In this document: positions 46,754 to 60,966 of the stretch, in pieces
Numbering within the stretch: the first letter of the stretch is position 1
Layout of the letters: every line of letters starts with the position of its first letter
Source: Thermosipho sp. (in: thermotogales)
GTDB lineage: Bacteria; Thermotogota; Thermotogae; Thermotogales; Fervidobacteriaceae
Direction: 5' to 3'
DNA length: 64,000 bases
NCBI GenBank assembly: GCA_017656335.1
Contig: JACDOA010000002.1
Span: forward strand, 343,948-407,947
Translations under genes and position numbers: made by a program
The notes under the pieces: generated by a model
The model's database searches: none
What the model was told of the DNA's origin: nothing
Seen by the model: the letters and a program-made list of their open reading frames with translations, nothing else

Positions 46754-47598
46754 GTGCAAAATTAATTAGTTTTATTGTTATTTTAATAATAGTAATTATT
46801 TTATTATCACTTTCTATGTTTGTTGTTGACCAGACTCAGCAAGCTGTTGTATTAAGATTTGGACAAATTCTCAATACTTATGAAACTCCAGGTATTCATT
46901 TTAAGATGCCTTTTGTTGATAATGTAGTAAAGTATGAGAAGAGAATACTTCTGTACGATATAGAACCCGAAAAAATCATTACAGAAGATAAAAAAACATT
47001 AATTGTTGACACATATGCTCTTTGGAAAATTGTAAATGCCAAAAAGTTTATTGAAACCATGAAAACTATAACTTTAGCTGAATCAAGAATTGACGATATA
47101 GTTTATTCGCATGTTAGAAATGTTTTTGCAAAACACACCTTTGATGAAATTATTTCAGAAAAAAGAGAAGAGTTTTTAGCTCAAGTTACCAATCTTTCAA
47201 GATCTGATTTAGCCGATTTTGGTATTGAAGTAGTAGATGTTAGAATTAAGCACGCAGATCTTCCAAGCGAAAATGTAAAAGCAGTGTATGAGAGAATGAA
47301 AGCTGAAAGATATAGTATTGCTGCACAAATCCGAGCAGATGGTCAGAAGGAGGCTCAGAAAATCCGAGCTGAAGCAGAGAAACAGGTAACAGTTATACTT
47401 GCAGAAGCTCAGAGTGAGGCTGAGAAGTTAAAGGGATCCGGAGAAGCTAGCGCGACAAGAATTTATGCACTTGCTTATCAAAGAGATCCTACATTTTTTG
47501 AAATTTGGAGAACTCTAAGTGCTTATGATTCAATATTTAGTGATGGAACCGTGATCTTTGGGAATAATCTTGAAATATTTAAGTATATTATTCATTAA
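46750..47598 (+). CDS. hflC: Membrane protease modulator HflC
   Basis: The 282-residue product has an N-terminal membrane helix, the band-7 domain (VVDQTQQAVVLRFGQILNTYETPGIHFKMPFVDNVVKYEKRIL), the HflC-type RIKHADLPSENVKAVYERMKAERY, and a helical AEAQSEAEKLKGSGEA region. The ATG overlaps the hflK stop by four bases. A terminator follows immediately. Confidence 0.92.
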   Translation: MSAKLISFIVILIIVIILLSLSMFVVDQTQQAVVLRFGQILNTYETPGIHFKMPFVDNVVKYEKRILLYDIEPEKIITEDKKTLIVDTYALWKIVNAKKFIETMKTITLAESRIDDIVYSHVRNVFAKHTFDEIISEKREEFLAQVTNLSRSDLADFGIEVVDVRIKHADLPSENVKAVYERMKAERYSIAAQIRADGQKEAQKIRAEAEKQVTVILAEAQSEAEKLKGSGEASATRIYALAYQRDPTFFEIWRTLSAYDSIFSDGTVIFGNNLEIFKYIIH

Positions 47599-47601
47599 AC
47601 A

Positions 47602-47625
47602 AAAGCCCCGTTCGGGGCTTTTTTG
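47602..47625 (+). terminator. Rho-independent terminator after hflC
   Basis: AAAGCCCCG-TT-CGGGGCTTT is followed by TTT. Confidence 0.9.
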
Positions 47626-47666
47626 TTATAATATTGTTAAAGTGATAATTGGAAAGGATGAGTCAT

Positions 47667-50797
<3,131 letters not shown>

Positions 50798-50938
50798 ACT
50801 TTTTCCTCCTTAAAGTAACTCATGATAATTTTAACACACAAAAATTGTTAATGTGTTTCTTTGTTGTGTATTATTTTTTTCAACATAATTAATTGAATAA
50901 TTTAGCATATTTCAGTAATTTTTGTTTTATGGCCTATA

Positions 50939-50966
50939 TTGACAACGTTATATTATATGTTAAAAT
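50939..50966 (+). promoter_or_regulatory. Promoter of tRNA-Leu (CAA)
   Basis: TTGACA (50939-50944) and TAAAAT (50961-50966) have 16 bases between them; the tRNA begins 19 bases after the -10 box. Confidence 0.7.
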
Positions 50967-50984
50967 TACTTAATGTAGAGATTT

Positions 50985-51073
50985 GCCGAGGTGGCGGAAT
51001 TGGGAGACGCGGTTGACTCAAAATCAACTGGGGTTGACGCCCCATGCGGGTTCGAGTCCCGCCCTCGGCACCA
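50985..51073 (+). tRNA. tRNA-Leu (anticodon CAA)
   Basis: An 89-base tRNA with a long variable arm. GCCGAGG pairs with CCTCGGC, the anticodon loop is CTCAAAA, the T-arm holds GGTTCGAGTCC, and CCA is encoded. It stands alone. Confidence 0.96.
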
Positions 51074-51080
51074 AAAAATA

Positions 51081-51107
51081 AAGGAGCCTTTAAGGCTCCT
51101 TTTTCTT
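51081..51107 (+). terminator. Terminator after tRNA-Leu
   Basis: AAGGAGCC-TTTAA-GGCTCCTT is followed by a T run. Confidence 0.85.
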
Positions 51108-51272
51108 TTTCGTGTCTATATGCTGGAGGGAAAGGGAGGGGTATCTTTGTCTTCTAGTTATTTTGACTTTCCTGAATTTTTTTAGTTCAAATTATTTTGT
51201 TAAAAAAGGAATATAAAATTGTTTTTTTAACATTCAAAATATTGTATAATAAAAGTAATAGGGGGGAAATAT

Positions 51273-52763
51273 ATGAAAAAAGTTATAATTAATATACTAG
51301 GTGCCATAGTGTTGTTTTTGATTTTGATGTTTTTGCTTAATAATAATTGGATTGAAGATAAATATATTTTGAATGAATGGAGCATTAATTTACCATTTTA
51401 TAAGACCTTGGGAAAATCAGGAACTTATTCTTTTGAAACAATTTTCGATGATGTAGGCTTTGATACTCTGGTTTTGCCAAAAATATCTGGGAACATTTTA
51501 AAGGTTTATTTAAACAAAAAATTAATTTATACTCTTGGTACTAAAACTTCAAATATTTGGAGTAGAGTAATTGTTTTAAGTTTGAATAAGGATTTAATAA
51601 AAAAAGAAAATAACGTATTAGAAATAGAAATATTTGGCCTATATGATATTGGTGTACATAAAATTCCTTTTTTAACAACTTATGAGAATTCTACCAGATA
51701 TTCAGTGATAATGAATTTTTTGCGAGGAGATATTTATTTAATTTCTCTTGGTATAAGTTTAATTTCTGGAATAATTTCATTTATTTTTAGTTTCGGTTTG
51801 AGAAACAAAAAAGAAGCAAATTTAAGTGGAGCATACAAAAGTTTTGGAGTTTTTCTTATTTTGATAAGCATTTATCTTTTTGATTATCAATTCAGACTCA
51901 CTTCTTTTAATGATACATTGTTTTTTTCACTAAAAAAGTTATTTATGATATCAGCATACCTATCTGTTGTTTTTTATCTCTATGGTATTGAAACATATAG
52001 GTTAAGAAGGTTTGTTTCAAAATGGATGTTGTATATTATATTTCCAATAGTTTCAATAATAATAATTTCATCCGATTTTCCTACATATGTAAAGCTTTCT
52101 CCCTTTACAAACCTTTTATTTGTACCTCTATTAATTTATATTTTAATAAGACTTTTAATTTTAAGAATAAATAAACTTTATTTTTCAGCTTTTTTTGCTT
52201 CTTTTGCAATTATCCAAACTATTTTAGCATTAACTTTTAGTTTTCCCCAATTTTTTACACTAGGATATGCTATTATTGCTGTTTCAATAGGTGTTATTGT
52301 AATGCTCTCTTCTGATTATAAAATGCTTTCAATTGAGAATTATATCTTATCTAAGAAATCTTTAGTTGATCCTTTGACGGGATCATACAATAGAAACATT
52401 TTAACAAAAATAAAAGGTGGAGGTTATTTTATTTTGATTGATTTGGATAATTTTAAAAATATTAATGATACTCATGGGCACGAACATGGAGATGTACTAC
52501 TCAAAGAATTTGTAAAATTGGTAAAAAATAACATAAGACAAGAAGATTTTTTAGTAAGATTAGGGGGAGATGAATTTGCAATAATAACAAAATCTTCTGA
52601 GCCGGAAAATCTTGTTGAAAGATTACAAAAAGAAGCGAAAGATAAACTTAATCTTGAATTTTCATATGGAATAGTGGAATATACAGAATTTTCAGAAACA
52701 TACAGAAAAGCTGATGAAAAATTATACAATATGAAAAAATTTGGAAAACGAACAATTTTTTGA
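51273..52763 (+). CDS. Diguanylate cyclase with a seven-helix membrane sensor
   Basis: The 496-residue product starts with a membrane helix, then an extracellular beta-rich domain (about residues 35-140, similar to the 7TMR-DISM type), about seven membrane helices (150-345), and a GGDEF domain with the motif at 431-435 (VRLGGDEFAII). RQED five residues ahead is a full RxxD inhibitory site, so product feedback is likely. GGGGGGAAATAT precedes the ATG. It is monocistronic; a promoter for the next gene lies at its very end. Confidence 0.88.
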   Translation: MKKVIINILGAIVLFLILMFLLNNNWIEDKYILNEWSINLPFYKTLGKSGTYSFETIFDDVGFDTLVLPKISGNILKVYLNKKLIYTLGTKTSNIWSRVIVLSLNKDLIKKENNVLEIEIFGLYDIGVHKIPFLTTYENSTRYSVIMNFLRGDIYLISLGISLISGIISFIFSFGLRNKKEANLSGAYKSFGVFLILISIYLFDYQFRLTSFNDTLFFSLKKLFMISAYLSVVFYLYGIETYRLRRFVSKWMLYIIFPIVSIIIISSDFPTYVKLSPFTNLLFVPLLIYILIRLLILRINKLYFSAFFASFAIIQTILALTFSFPQFFTLGYAIIAVSIGVIVMLSSDYKMLSIENYILSKKSLVDPLTGSYNRNILTKIKGGGYFILIDLDNFKNINDTHGHEHGDVLLKEFVKLVKNNIRQEDFLVRLGGDEFAIITKSSEPENLVERLQKEAKDKLNLEFSYGIVEYTEFSETYRKADEKLYNMKKFGKRTIF

Positions 52764-52769
52764 TATAAT
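52741..52769 (+). promoter_or_regulatory. Promoter of the membrane hydrolase gene
   Basis: TTGGAA (52741-52746) and TATAAT (52764-52769) have 17 bases between them. They lie in the last codons of the diguanylate cyclase gene and drive the GlpP-type leader that follows. Confidence 0.7.
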
Positions 52770-52802
52770 TACTTTTGAAAATAAATTTAAATTTTAGAGT
52801 CT

Positions 52803-52858
52803 GGAGATGTAGAATAGCCATATACTAAATTTAATTGAGTATATGGCTTTTTATTTTT
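52803..52858 (+). promoter_or_regulatory. Leader attenuator A, candidate GlpP target
   Basis: GGAGATG (52803-52809) is followed after six bases by AGCCATATACT, which pairs with AGTATATGGCT (52838-52848) to make an 11-base-pair hairpin ending in TTTTTA and a longer T run. It is an intrinsic terminator in the 5' leader of the next gene. The same GGAGATG, six-base gap and AGCCATAT arm occur before the glpA-like gene, with other stem bases changed but pairing preserved. Confidence 0.75.
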
Positions 52859-52893
52859 TTAAGGAATAACCTAAAGAGGGAGGGGGCATATTT

Positions 52894-54939
52894 ATGAAAA
52901 GTGAAAGAAAAGTGAAATTTTTACTGCTTTTGTTTGTATCACTAGTTTTAATCTTTTTAGGAAGTTTTCTTGCTCAAATGTATAACACTTCGTTTTATTC
53001 TGTTAAAGTAAGCCGAATTAAGTTTGATACAGACAAAGGTACTTTATCAGGGTTATTGTATATGCCTAAAGATGCTGGGCCGAACAATCCAAAACCAACT
53101 ATTATAACGACCCATGGATATTTAAATTCTGCTGAGATGCAAGATGCAGCGGCAATTGAAATGTCAAGAAGAGGATTTGTTGTTTTAGCCCTTGATATGT
53201 ATCATCATGGTCATTCACTGTACAATGAGGAATTTGATTCTTCGGGTGCATTTTTTACTTTCTGGCCAACAAGTCTTTACGATGCAGTTCAGTATATGTA
53301 TAAGCAAGATTATGTACTTAAAGATGAAAAAGGTAACGGAATAATAGCAGTTGCTGGGCACTCTATGGGTGGTTTTTCAACAACTATGGCTATTGTAGCT
53401 GATGAAAAAGACTATGCTCAAACAGGAATTAGAAAAATATTTGCAGGATTACCTATGGGTTCAGATCATAGTTTTTCTGCCTATTTAGGAGTTAATGCAG
53501 ATGTTGCTTTTTCTGCATATGGTCCCCGGGCTGTGGGTATAGTTGCTGCGCATTACGATGAATTCTTTTTTGATCCTATAGCTTCGCAAAAAGGTGAAAC
53601 GGTTGTTTTCAAAGATTATGTGAAGACAGATGAAGGTAAAGCATTTTTAGGTAATCCCGAATTTCCTGGCCCAGAGACCTTCTATAGATTGGAGAATGGA
53701 GGATTAAGGGTAGTATTTGAGCCGTGGCAAATCCATCCTTGGAATCATTTTTCTTACATTACTACATCGGATCAAATTGAATTTTATTCGACTGCTTTTG
53801 AAAAATATTCAAACTTGGTCAATTTAAATATTCCTAAAACTAATCAAATTTGGTTTTTAAAAGAATATTCTGAATTTTTAGCATTAATTGGATTTTTCAT
53901 GCTTCCAGTAGCTTTAATATTAATGTTTTTAAAAATACCATTTTTCTCAGTTATTAAAACAAAAGCAGTAATTCCAGATTTAACCAACATTTCAAAAGGA
54001 TCAAAGGTGATTATGTGGATTTTAACAATCTTTGCAATGTCGTTTCCTGCACTTTTCTTCCCAACGTTTATGGATAAAGCTGGAACAGGGATGAGTTTAC
54101 TAAAATATTCATCAATAATTTTAATTTGTGGAACAATTCTTATAGGAATATTAAAAATGTTTGGAAAAAAATCTAATAAGAAATCAGTTCTTACAGGAAT
54201 GATTTTAATCAGTTTGGCTTCTTTAAGTTTGATGTTATCTGTGATTTATGCCGATAAAATGTTTACTCTGAACAGCTATTTTAATCAACCAACCACTAAT
54301 CAAATACTTTATTGGGCCATTATGGTTGCTGAAGTTGTTGTAATCATAGAGTTGATAAATTATTTCACAATTAAGAAACCTTCTGGAATAAAGATTGATC
54401 ATTATGGCTTTATGGTAAATCCAAAAATAATTATATCTTCACTGGTAATGGTTATTTTAACAGTTGCAATTTCTTATGGTATTTTATACTTGGTTGATGC
54501 AGTATTCAAAACAGATTTCAGAATTTGGACTTGGGCTGTTAAAACCTTTGAAAGCTGGCACCTAACTGCTGCTTTAAGATATATTCCTTTGTTCTTTATA
54601 TTCTATTTTGTTATGACAATCGCTGTTAATGCTTTAACAAGTTCAATGAAAAAAACATGTGGTTATTGTATTGCTTTTATTCAAATGTTTGGTGGTATAA
54701 CAGTTTATTTAGCCTTACATTATGGAATACTTTTTGCAACAGGTAGAGCATTTTATCCCAATCAATCACTTTCTAGCATTTTACTTTTTGCGCTTATTCC
54801 AACTTTGTTAGTAGCAGCAGTTTATATGAAAAAACTTTATAAGGAAACTGGGAATGTTTATACCCCTGCTTTCTTGAATGCAATTTTGATGACTATGATT
54901 ACAGTTGCCAATACCACTACCTATGTTGGATTAAAATAA
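52894..54939 (+). CDS. Membrane alpha/beta hydrolase with a C-terminal multi-helix domain
   Basis: The 681-residue product has an N-terminal membrane helix, an extracellular hydrolase domain (about residues 40-310) with ITTHGYLNSAEMQDAAA and the nucleophile elbow GHSMGG containing Ser157, and about ten further membrane helices (325-680). The substrate is unknown; lipases and acyl hydrolases share this fold. It is transcribed behind a leader identical in architecture to the one on the glycerol operon, which suggests that it liberates or imports glycerol or glycerol phosphate from lipids. GGGAGGGGG lies before the ATG. Confidence 0.75.
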   Translation: MKSERKVKFLLLLFVSLVLIFLGSFLAQMYNTSFYSVKVSRIKFDTDKGTLSGLLYMPKDAGPNNPKPTIITTHGYLNSAEMQDAAAIEMSRRGFVVLALDMYHHGHSLYNEEFDSSGAFFTFWPTSLYDAVQYMYKQDYVLKDEKGNGIIAVAGHSMGGFSTTMAIVADEKDYAQTGIRKIFAGLPMGSDHSFSAYLGVNADVAFSAYGPRAVGIVAAHYDEFFFDPIASQKGETVVFKDYVKTDEGKAFLGNPEFPGPETFYRLENGGLRVVFEPWQIHPWNHFSYITTSDQIEFYSTAFEKYSNLVNLNIPKTNQIWFLKEYSEFLALIGFFMLPVALILMFLKIPFFSVIKTKAVIPDLTNISKGSKVIMWILTIFAMSFPALFFPTFMDKAGTGMSLLKYSSIILICGTILIGILKMFGKKSNKKSVLTGMILISLASLSLMLSVIYADKMFTLNSYFNQPTTNQILYWAIMVAEVVVIIELINYFTIKKPSGIKIDHYGFMVNPKIIISSLVMVILTVAISYGILYLVDAVFKTDFRIWTWAVKTFESWHLTAALRYIPLFFIFYFVMTIAVNALTSSMKKTCGYCIAFIQMFGGITVYLALHYGILFATGRAFYPNQSLSSILLFALIPTLLVAAVYMKKLYKETGNVYTPAFLNAILMTMITVANTTTYVGLK

Positions 54940-54953
54940 TTTTTTGGTATAAT
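54926..54953 (+). promoter_or_regulatory. Promoter of the glycerol operon
   Basis: TTGGAT (54926-54931) and TATAAT (54948-54953) have 16 bases between them, overlapping the end of the upstream gene. Confidence 0.65.
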
Positions 54954-54984
54954 ATTTAGTAAAAGATAATATTATTTAGGCTTT

Positions 54985-55034
54985 GGAGATGATGGAGAGC
55001 CATATGCCAATTAGAATTGGCATATGGCTTTTTA
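54985..55034 (+). promoter_or_regulatory. Leader attenuator B, candidate GlpP target
   Basis: GGAGATG (54985-54991) is followed after six bases by a near-perfect inverted repeat of about 13 to 15 base pairs (AGCCATATGCCAATT with AATTGGCATATGGCT) and TTTTTA. It lies only 19 bases before the glpA-like ATG. It matches attenuator A in spacing and in both outer stem arms. GlpP of Bacillus prevents termination at comparable leaders when glycerol-3-phosphate is bound; a glpP gene ends this very operon. Confidence 0.8.
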
Positions 55035-55052
55035 TTATATGGAGGTGTTTAT

Positions 55053-56489
55053 ATGAAAGTTTTTGTAATAGGTGCTGGAATAACTGGAAGTCTTATAACC
55101 AGGGAACTTTCAAAATATGATTTAGAAGTACATGTAATAGAAAAAGCGCCTGATATTGGTTGGGGAGTTACAAAAGCAAACTCGGCAATTGTTCATGGTG
55201 GCTATGATGATCCTCCTGAAAGTGTAAGGGCAAAGTTCGCAGTTCCTGGAAATGAGTTGTACGATAAACTTTCTAAAGAATTGGAATTTGACTTTCTCAG
55301 AACTGGTTCGTATGTTGTTGCTTTTAAAAGAGAAGATGTTGAATATTTAAAGAAATTAAAAGAAAGAGGCAAAAAAAATGGTGTGACAAATCTAGAAATT
55401 TTAACAGCCAAAGAATTAAAAGAAAAAGAACCGAATCTGAATGAAGAGATTATTGCAGCGTTGTGGTGCCCTACTGCCGGAATAACTGAACCATGGGAGG
55501 TCTCTATAGCGGCAATAGAAAATGCCCAAGAAAATGGTGCAATTGTCCATTTAGGCGAAAAAGTTACGGATATTATAGTTCAAAATCAAAGAGTAAAAAA
55601 GATTTTAACAGATAAAGGTGAATATGATGCTGATATTGTTATAAATGCTGCTGGTTTATTTGCGGATGAAATTGCTAAAATGGCTGGTATTGGAGATTTC
55701 GAAATTTTCCCGAGAAAAGGAGAATATATACTTCTTGATGAAAAGTTAAAAGGATTGGTTAATGCTGTAATTTTTCCAACTCCAACAAAAAAATCAAAGG
55801 GAATTTTGGTAGTTCCAACTGTTGATGGTGGAATTTTGCTTGGACCAAATGCTGTTGATCTTCCTAAAGATCAAAAAGAAAACCTTGAAACAACACGAGA
55901 TGGATTAAATGAAGTGTATGAAAAATCAAGAAAACTTGTACCAAAAATTGATTTATCGTATACTGTTAAAACATTTGCTGGATTAAGACCCGAAACAAAA
56001 GACAAAGATTTTATAATAGGAGCTACAAAGGTGTGGGGTTTTATAAATGTTGTTGGAATAAGATCTCCTGGTTTAACTGCCGCACCTGCAATTGCAAAGT
56101 ACATAGCAGAAAAAGTATTATCAGAAGATTTGGGGTTAAATCTTTCGAAAAAGCTTGATTTTAATCCTTACAGGAGAAAAATTCCTCATTTGAATGATTC
56201 AAACTTAAAAGAATGGGAAGAATTAGTTAAAAAAGATCCAAGCTTTGGAAGAACTGTTTGCTTCTGTAATAATGTATCTGAAGGAGAAATATTAGAAGCA
56301 ATTAGAAGGGGTGCAAGAACATTAGATGGTGTAAAGTTTAGAACAAGAGCTTCTTTTGGAAGGTGTCAAGGAGGTTTTTGTAGTCTTAAGATATTAGAAA
56401 TAATTTCAAGAGAGTTATCTATTCCTTTGGAAGAAATAAAGCAAAATTATGAAAATTCATGGATTATAAAAGGTAAGGTGAGACCATGA
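55053..56489 (+). CDS. FAD-dependent glycerol-3-phosphate dehydrogenase-like oxidoreductase
   Basis: The 478-residue product has an FAD-binding Rossmann motif at its start (FVIGAGITGSLITREL), a DAO-family domain with SAIVHGGYD, INAAGLFADEIA and RSPGLTAAPAIA, and a C-terminal BFD-like [2Fe-2S] domain with Cys403, Cys405, Cys438 and Cys443 (CFCNNVSEGEI ... GRCQGGFC). That two-domain form is common in anaerobes and is related to GlpA. The ATG at 55053 follows GGAGGTG. The end overlaps the next gene by four bases. Confidence 0.85.
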   Translation: MKVFVIGAGITGSLITRELSKYDLEVHVIEKAPDIGWGVTKANSAIVHGGYDDPPESVRAKFAVPGNELYDKLSKELEFDFLRTGSYVVAFKREDVEYLKKLKERGKKNGVTNLEILTAKELKEKEPNLNEEIIAALWCPTAGITEPWEVSIAAIENAQENGAIVHLGEKVTDIIVQNQRVKKILTDKGEYDADIVINAAGLFADEIAKMAGIGDFEIFPRKGEYILLDEKLKGLVNAVIFPTPTKKSKGILVVPTVDGGILLGPNAVDLPKDQKENLETTRDGLNEVYEKSRKLVPKIDLSYTVKTFAGLRPETKDKDFIIGATKVWGFINVVGIRSPGLTAAPAIAKYIAEKVLSEDLGLNLSKKLDFNPYRRKIPHLNDSNLKEWEELVKKDPSFGRTVCFCNNVSEGEILEAIRRGARTLDGVKFRTRASFGRCQGGFCSLKILEIISRELSIPLEEIKQNYENSWIIKGKVRP

Positions 56490-57710
56490 GAAGAGAAAAT
56501 GTTGATGTATTGATAATCGGTGGTGGAGCAGCAGGTCTTGCTGCTGCAATAGAAGCAAAAAAGTTTGGCGTAAAAACACTTCTTTTAGAAAGAGATAGGA
56601 GTACCGGAGGAGTTTTAAATCAATGTATTCATAATGGATTTGGACTGCATGTATTTAAAGCGGAATTAACTGGTCCAGAGTTTATGGAAAAACTTTGGGA
56701 GGAACTGGGAAATTTAGACGAGGTTATTAGAAATAACTATACGGTTTTAAAAATAGATCCTGAGAAGAAAGAAGTAATTACTCTTTCAGAAGAAGGAATT
56801 GTTGTTTTTAAACCAAAAGCACTTATTATGGCAACTGGTGCCCGAGAAAGACCTTTGAATTCTTTAAGAATACCAGGTTCAAGAGTAGCAGGAGTTTTTA
56901 CAGCAGGAGTTGCCCAAAAAATGGTGAATATTTATAACAGGCTCCCTGGGAATAGAGTTTTAATTGTAGGTTCGGGTGACATTGGTTTAATAATGGCACG
57001 TAGACTAAAAATAGAGGGTATGGATGTAGTAGGAGTTGTTGAAATAATGCCTGAACCAGGAGGGTTAATTAGAAATGTTGTTCAGTGTTTAGATGATTTT
57101 AATATACCACTTTGGTTAAGTCATACTGTTTTTAAGATTCATGGAAAAGAAAGATTAGAAGGAGTTACAATTGGAAAAGTTGATGAGAACTTTAAACCAA
57201 TACCTGGAACAGAAAGATTTTTAGAAGTTGATACTTTGGTAGCTTCAGTTGGGTTGATTCCTCAAAATGAGTTAATTGAAGATTTTGTTGAAATGGATGC
57301 TATAAACAGAGGGCCTGTAGTTGATGATTTAATGCGAACATCAGTCGAATGGATTTTTGCAGCTGGTAATAATGTTGCAATTCATGATTTAGTTGATTTT
57401 GTATATGAAGAAGGAAAAATAGCGGGGAAAAATGCTGCAAAGTATGTTTTAGGTGAAAAGTTACCAGAAGCAAAATATAGATTTGAAAGAGGTGATAATG
57501 TAGGAGTATTACTTCCACAAAAATTTACTGGTTCACAGCCATTTAAAATGTACGTGAGGTCAAGGAAAAGTTTAGAAAAATCAGCTATATCATTTTCAGG
57601 AAGAACTATAAGAAAGTTTAATTGGAAAATAAGACCAAGTGAGATGATTGACCTGGTTGTGAAGAATTTTGAAGGGTTTCCAGATGAGGTACTTGTGGAG
57701 GTGAACCAAA

Positions 57711-57718
<8 letters not shown>
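56486..57718 (+). CDS. FAD/NAD(P)-dependent pyridine-nucleotide oxidoreductase
   Basis: The 410-residue product has two Rossmann motifs: VLIIGGGAAGLAAAIEAKKFG at residue 6 and RVLIVGSGDIGLIMARRL near residue 157, and the connecting ATGARERPL. It lacks a redox-active CxxC, so it is not a thioredoxin-reductase-type enzyme. It overlaps the gene before by four bases and the gene after by eight. With the flanking genes it probably forms an electron-transfer complex that reoxidises the dehydrogenase. Confidence 0.85.
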
Positions 57719-59567
<1,849 letters not shown>

Positions 59568-59568
<1 letters not shown>

Positions 59569-60119
59569 TGCATCCTTTTTCATATCCTATTGTCCCTGCG
59601 ATAAGAAATTTAAAAAAAATAAAAAAAATACTTGAAACAAACGCTAGTTCTGTTTTTTTACTTGAAGGAGATATTTTTTCGATGAAAAAATCCACAAAGA
59701 TTTTGAAAGATAGTGGAAAGTTTGTTTTTGTACATTTTGATTTAATCAATGGGCTTGGTAGAGATGAAGCAAGTGTGAAGCTGGTTAAGGAGTATATTGG
59801 TGCTGATGGGATTATAACAACTAGATCTAACCTTATTGAAATTGCGAATAAATTAGGGTTGATGTCAATTCAACGAATATTTTTAATTGATTCAAAAGCA
59901 GTTGAAACAGGTATTCAACAAATAAAAAAACACAAAGCTAATTTTGTTGAAGTTATGCCTGGATTATTGCCATCTTTGATAAAAAAAATTAAAGATGAAA
60001 TTGAACAATCGATTATTGCTGGGGGATTAGTTTCAGCAAAAGATCAAATCAAATCTGCTTTAGAAGCAGGTGCTATTGCGATTTCAACGAGTAAAGAAGA
60101 ATTGTGGAAACTTTTTTGA
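59568..60119 (+). CDS. glpP: Glycerol-3-phosphate-responsive antiterminator GlpP
   Basis: GlpP binds glycerol-3-phosphate and then prevents termination in leaders of glycerol genes. The 183-residue product is a TIM-barrel-like protein with the family features: FVFVHFDLINGLGRDEASVKLVKEYIGADGIITT near residues 52-85, NFVEVMPGLLPSLIKKI and IIAGGLVSAKDQIKSALEAGAIAISTS. It starts in the glpK stop codon (TAATG), so the regulator is made together with its target operon. Two matching leaders are upstream in the window. Confidence 0.9.
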
Positions 60120-60143
60120 AAAAAAGAAAAATTTTTGTATAAT
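60116..60143 (+). promoter_or_regulatory. Promoter of the OB-fold lipoprotein gene
   Basis: TTGAAA (60116-60121) and TATAAT (60138-60143) have 16 bases between them, overlapping the glpP stop codon. Confidence 0.6.
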
Positions 60144-60176
60144 ATAATGTTCAATCTTAAAAAGGGAGGAGAGATT

Positions 60177-60911
60177 ATGAAGAAAAAGTATTTTGGAATT
60201 TTAATTGTTTTAATAGCGTTAACTTTTATTTTTTCTGGTTGTCTGCAACAAGTTCCACCAGTAAATAATGGTGGTGATGAAGGAACAACAACAAATGTAG
60301 TTTTGGATGGTATTGCGAAGGCAAAGTATGATTTCTTAACAACAGGCGCAACAAATTTAACTATTACAGGAATAATTTTAGCTAAAAATGATAGCAATAT
60401 AATCCTTCACGATGCAACTAGTGGTATATTGATTTACGATAGTTACTTCCTCGATACTTATAAGGTTAACGTTGGAGATTTAGTAACACTTGATGCTACT
60501 TTTGTTTACTACTACAATGATGTTGAAGCAAAATATAACACTATTGATGTTGTTTCCACAAGTACTACTTCTGAAACATTGACCCCAGTAAAATTAGATA
60601 TAGAATTAAACAACGATTGGTTGGTTGATGCAGACTATAATGATTTAACAAAAGAAAGTAGTGATGCAACAAGTTTAGCTTTGTGGTTGTATAGGTATGT
60701 TACAGTTGAAGGAACTTTAACAATTAGTGATGATAAGAATTTTAGTATTGAGTATTCAACAGATTCAGGTACTTCTTTAATAAATGGTTATTATAAAGCA
60801 GGTGGTTTAACGCCTGTGACAGATGTTCCTGCAACGGTAACAGGATATCTTGGAGCAATTTTTGATGCATGGCAATTATACATTTGGGATGAAAATAATA
60901 TAGAATTTTAA
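60177..60911 (+). CDS. Lipoprotein with OB-fold-like domains
   Basis: The 244-residue product has a lipoprotein signal peptide with the lipobox FSGC and lipidated Cys22. The mature part looks like two OB-fold modules: residues about 45-125 (LTITGIILAKNDSNIILHDATSGILIYD ... VGDLVTLDATFVYYYND) and 125-240 (YVTVEGTLTISDDKNFSIEYSTDSG ... TVTGYLGAIFDAWQLYIWDENNIEF). No catalytic residues were recognised. GGGAGGAGAG precedes the ATG at 60177; the frame opens earlier but inside the promoter. Confidence 0.75.
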   Translation: MKKKYFGILIVLIALTFIFSGCLQQVPPVNNGGDEGTTTNVVLDGIAKAKYDFLTTGATNLTITGIILAKNDSNIILHDATSGILIYDSYFLDTYKVNVGDLVTLDATFVYYYNDVEAKYNTIDVVSTSTTSETLTPVKLDIELNNDWLVDADYNDLTKESSDATSLALWLYRYVTVEGTLTISDDKNFSIEYSTDSGTSLINGYYKAGGLTPVTDVPATVTGYLGAIFDAWQLYIWDENNIEF

Positions 60912-60925
60912 TCAAGGCTATTTAT

Positions 60926-60951
60926 AAAGGGCCGAAAGGCCCTTAATTTTT
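60926..60951 (+). terminator. Terminator between the lipoprotein and beta-barrel-like genes
   Basis: AAGGGCC-GAAA-GGCCCTT is followed by AATTTTT. The next ribosome binding site starts only a few bases later, so read-through probably supplies part of its mRNA. Confidence 0.8.
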
Positions 60952-60966
60952 CCGGAGGTGATTCCG

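Noticed and set aside
50991..51185. Plus-strand 64-codon frame
   Set aside because: It begins inside tRNA-Leu and runs through its terminator.
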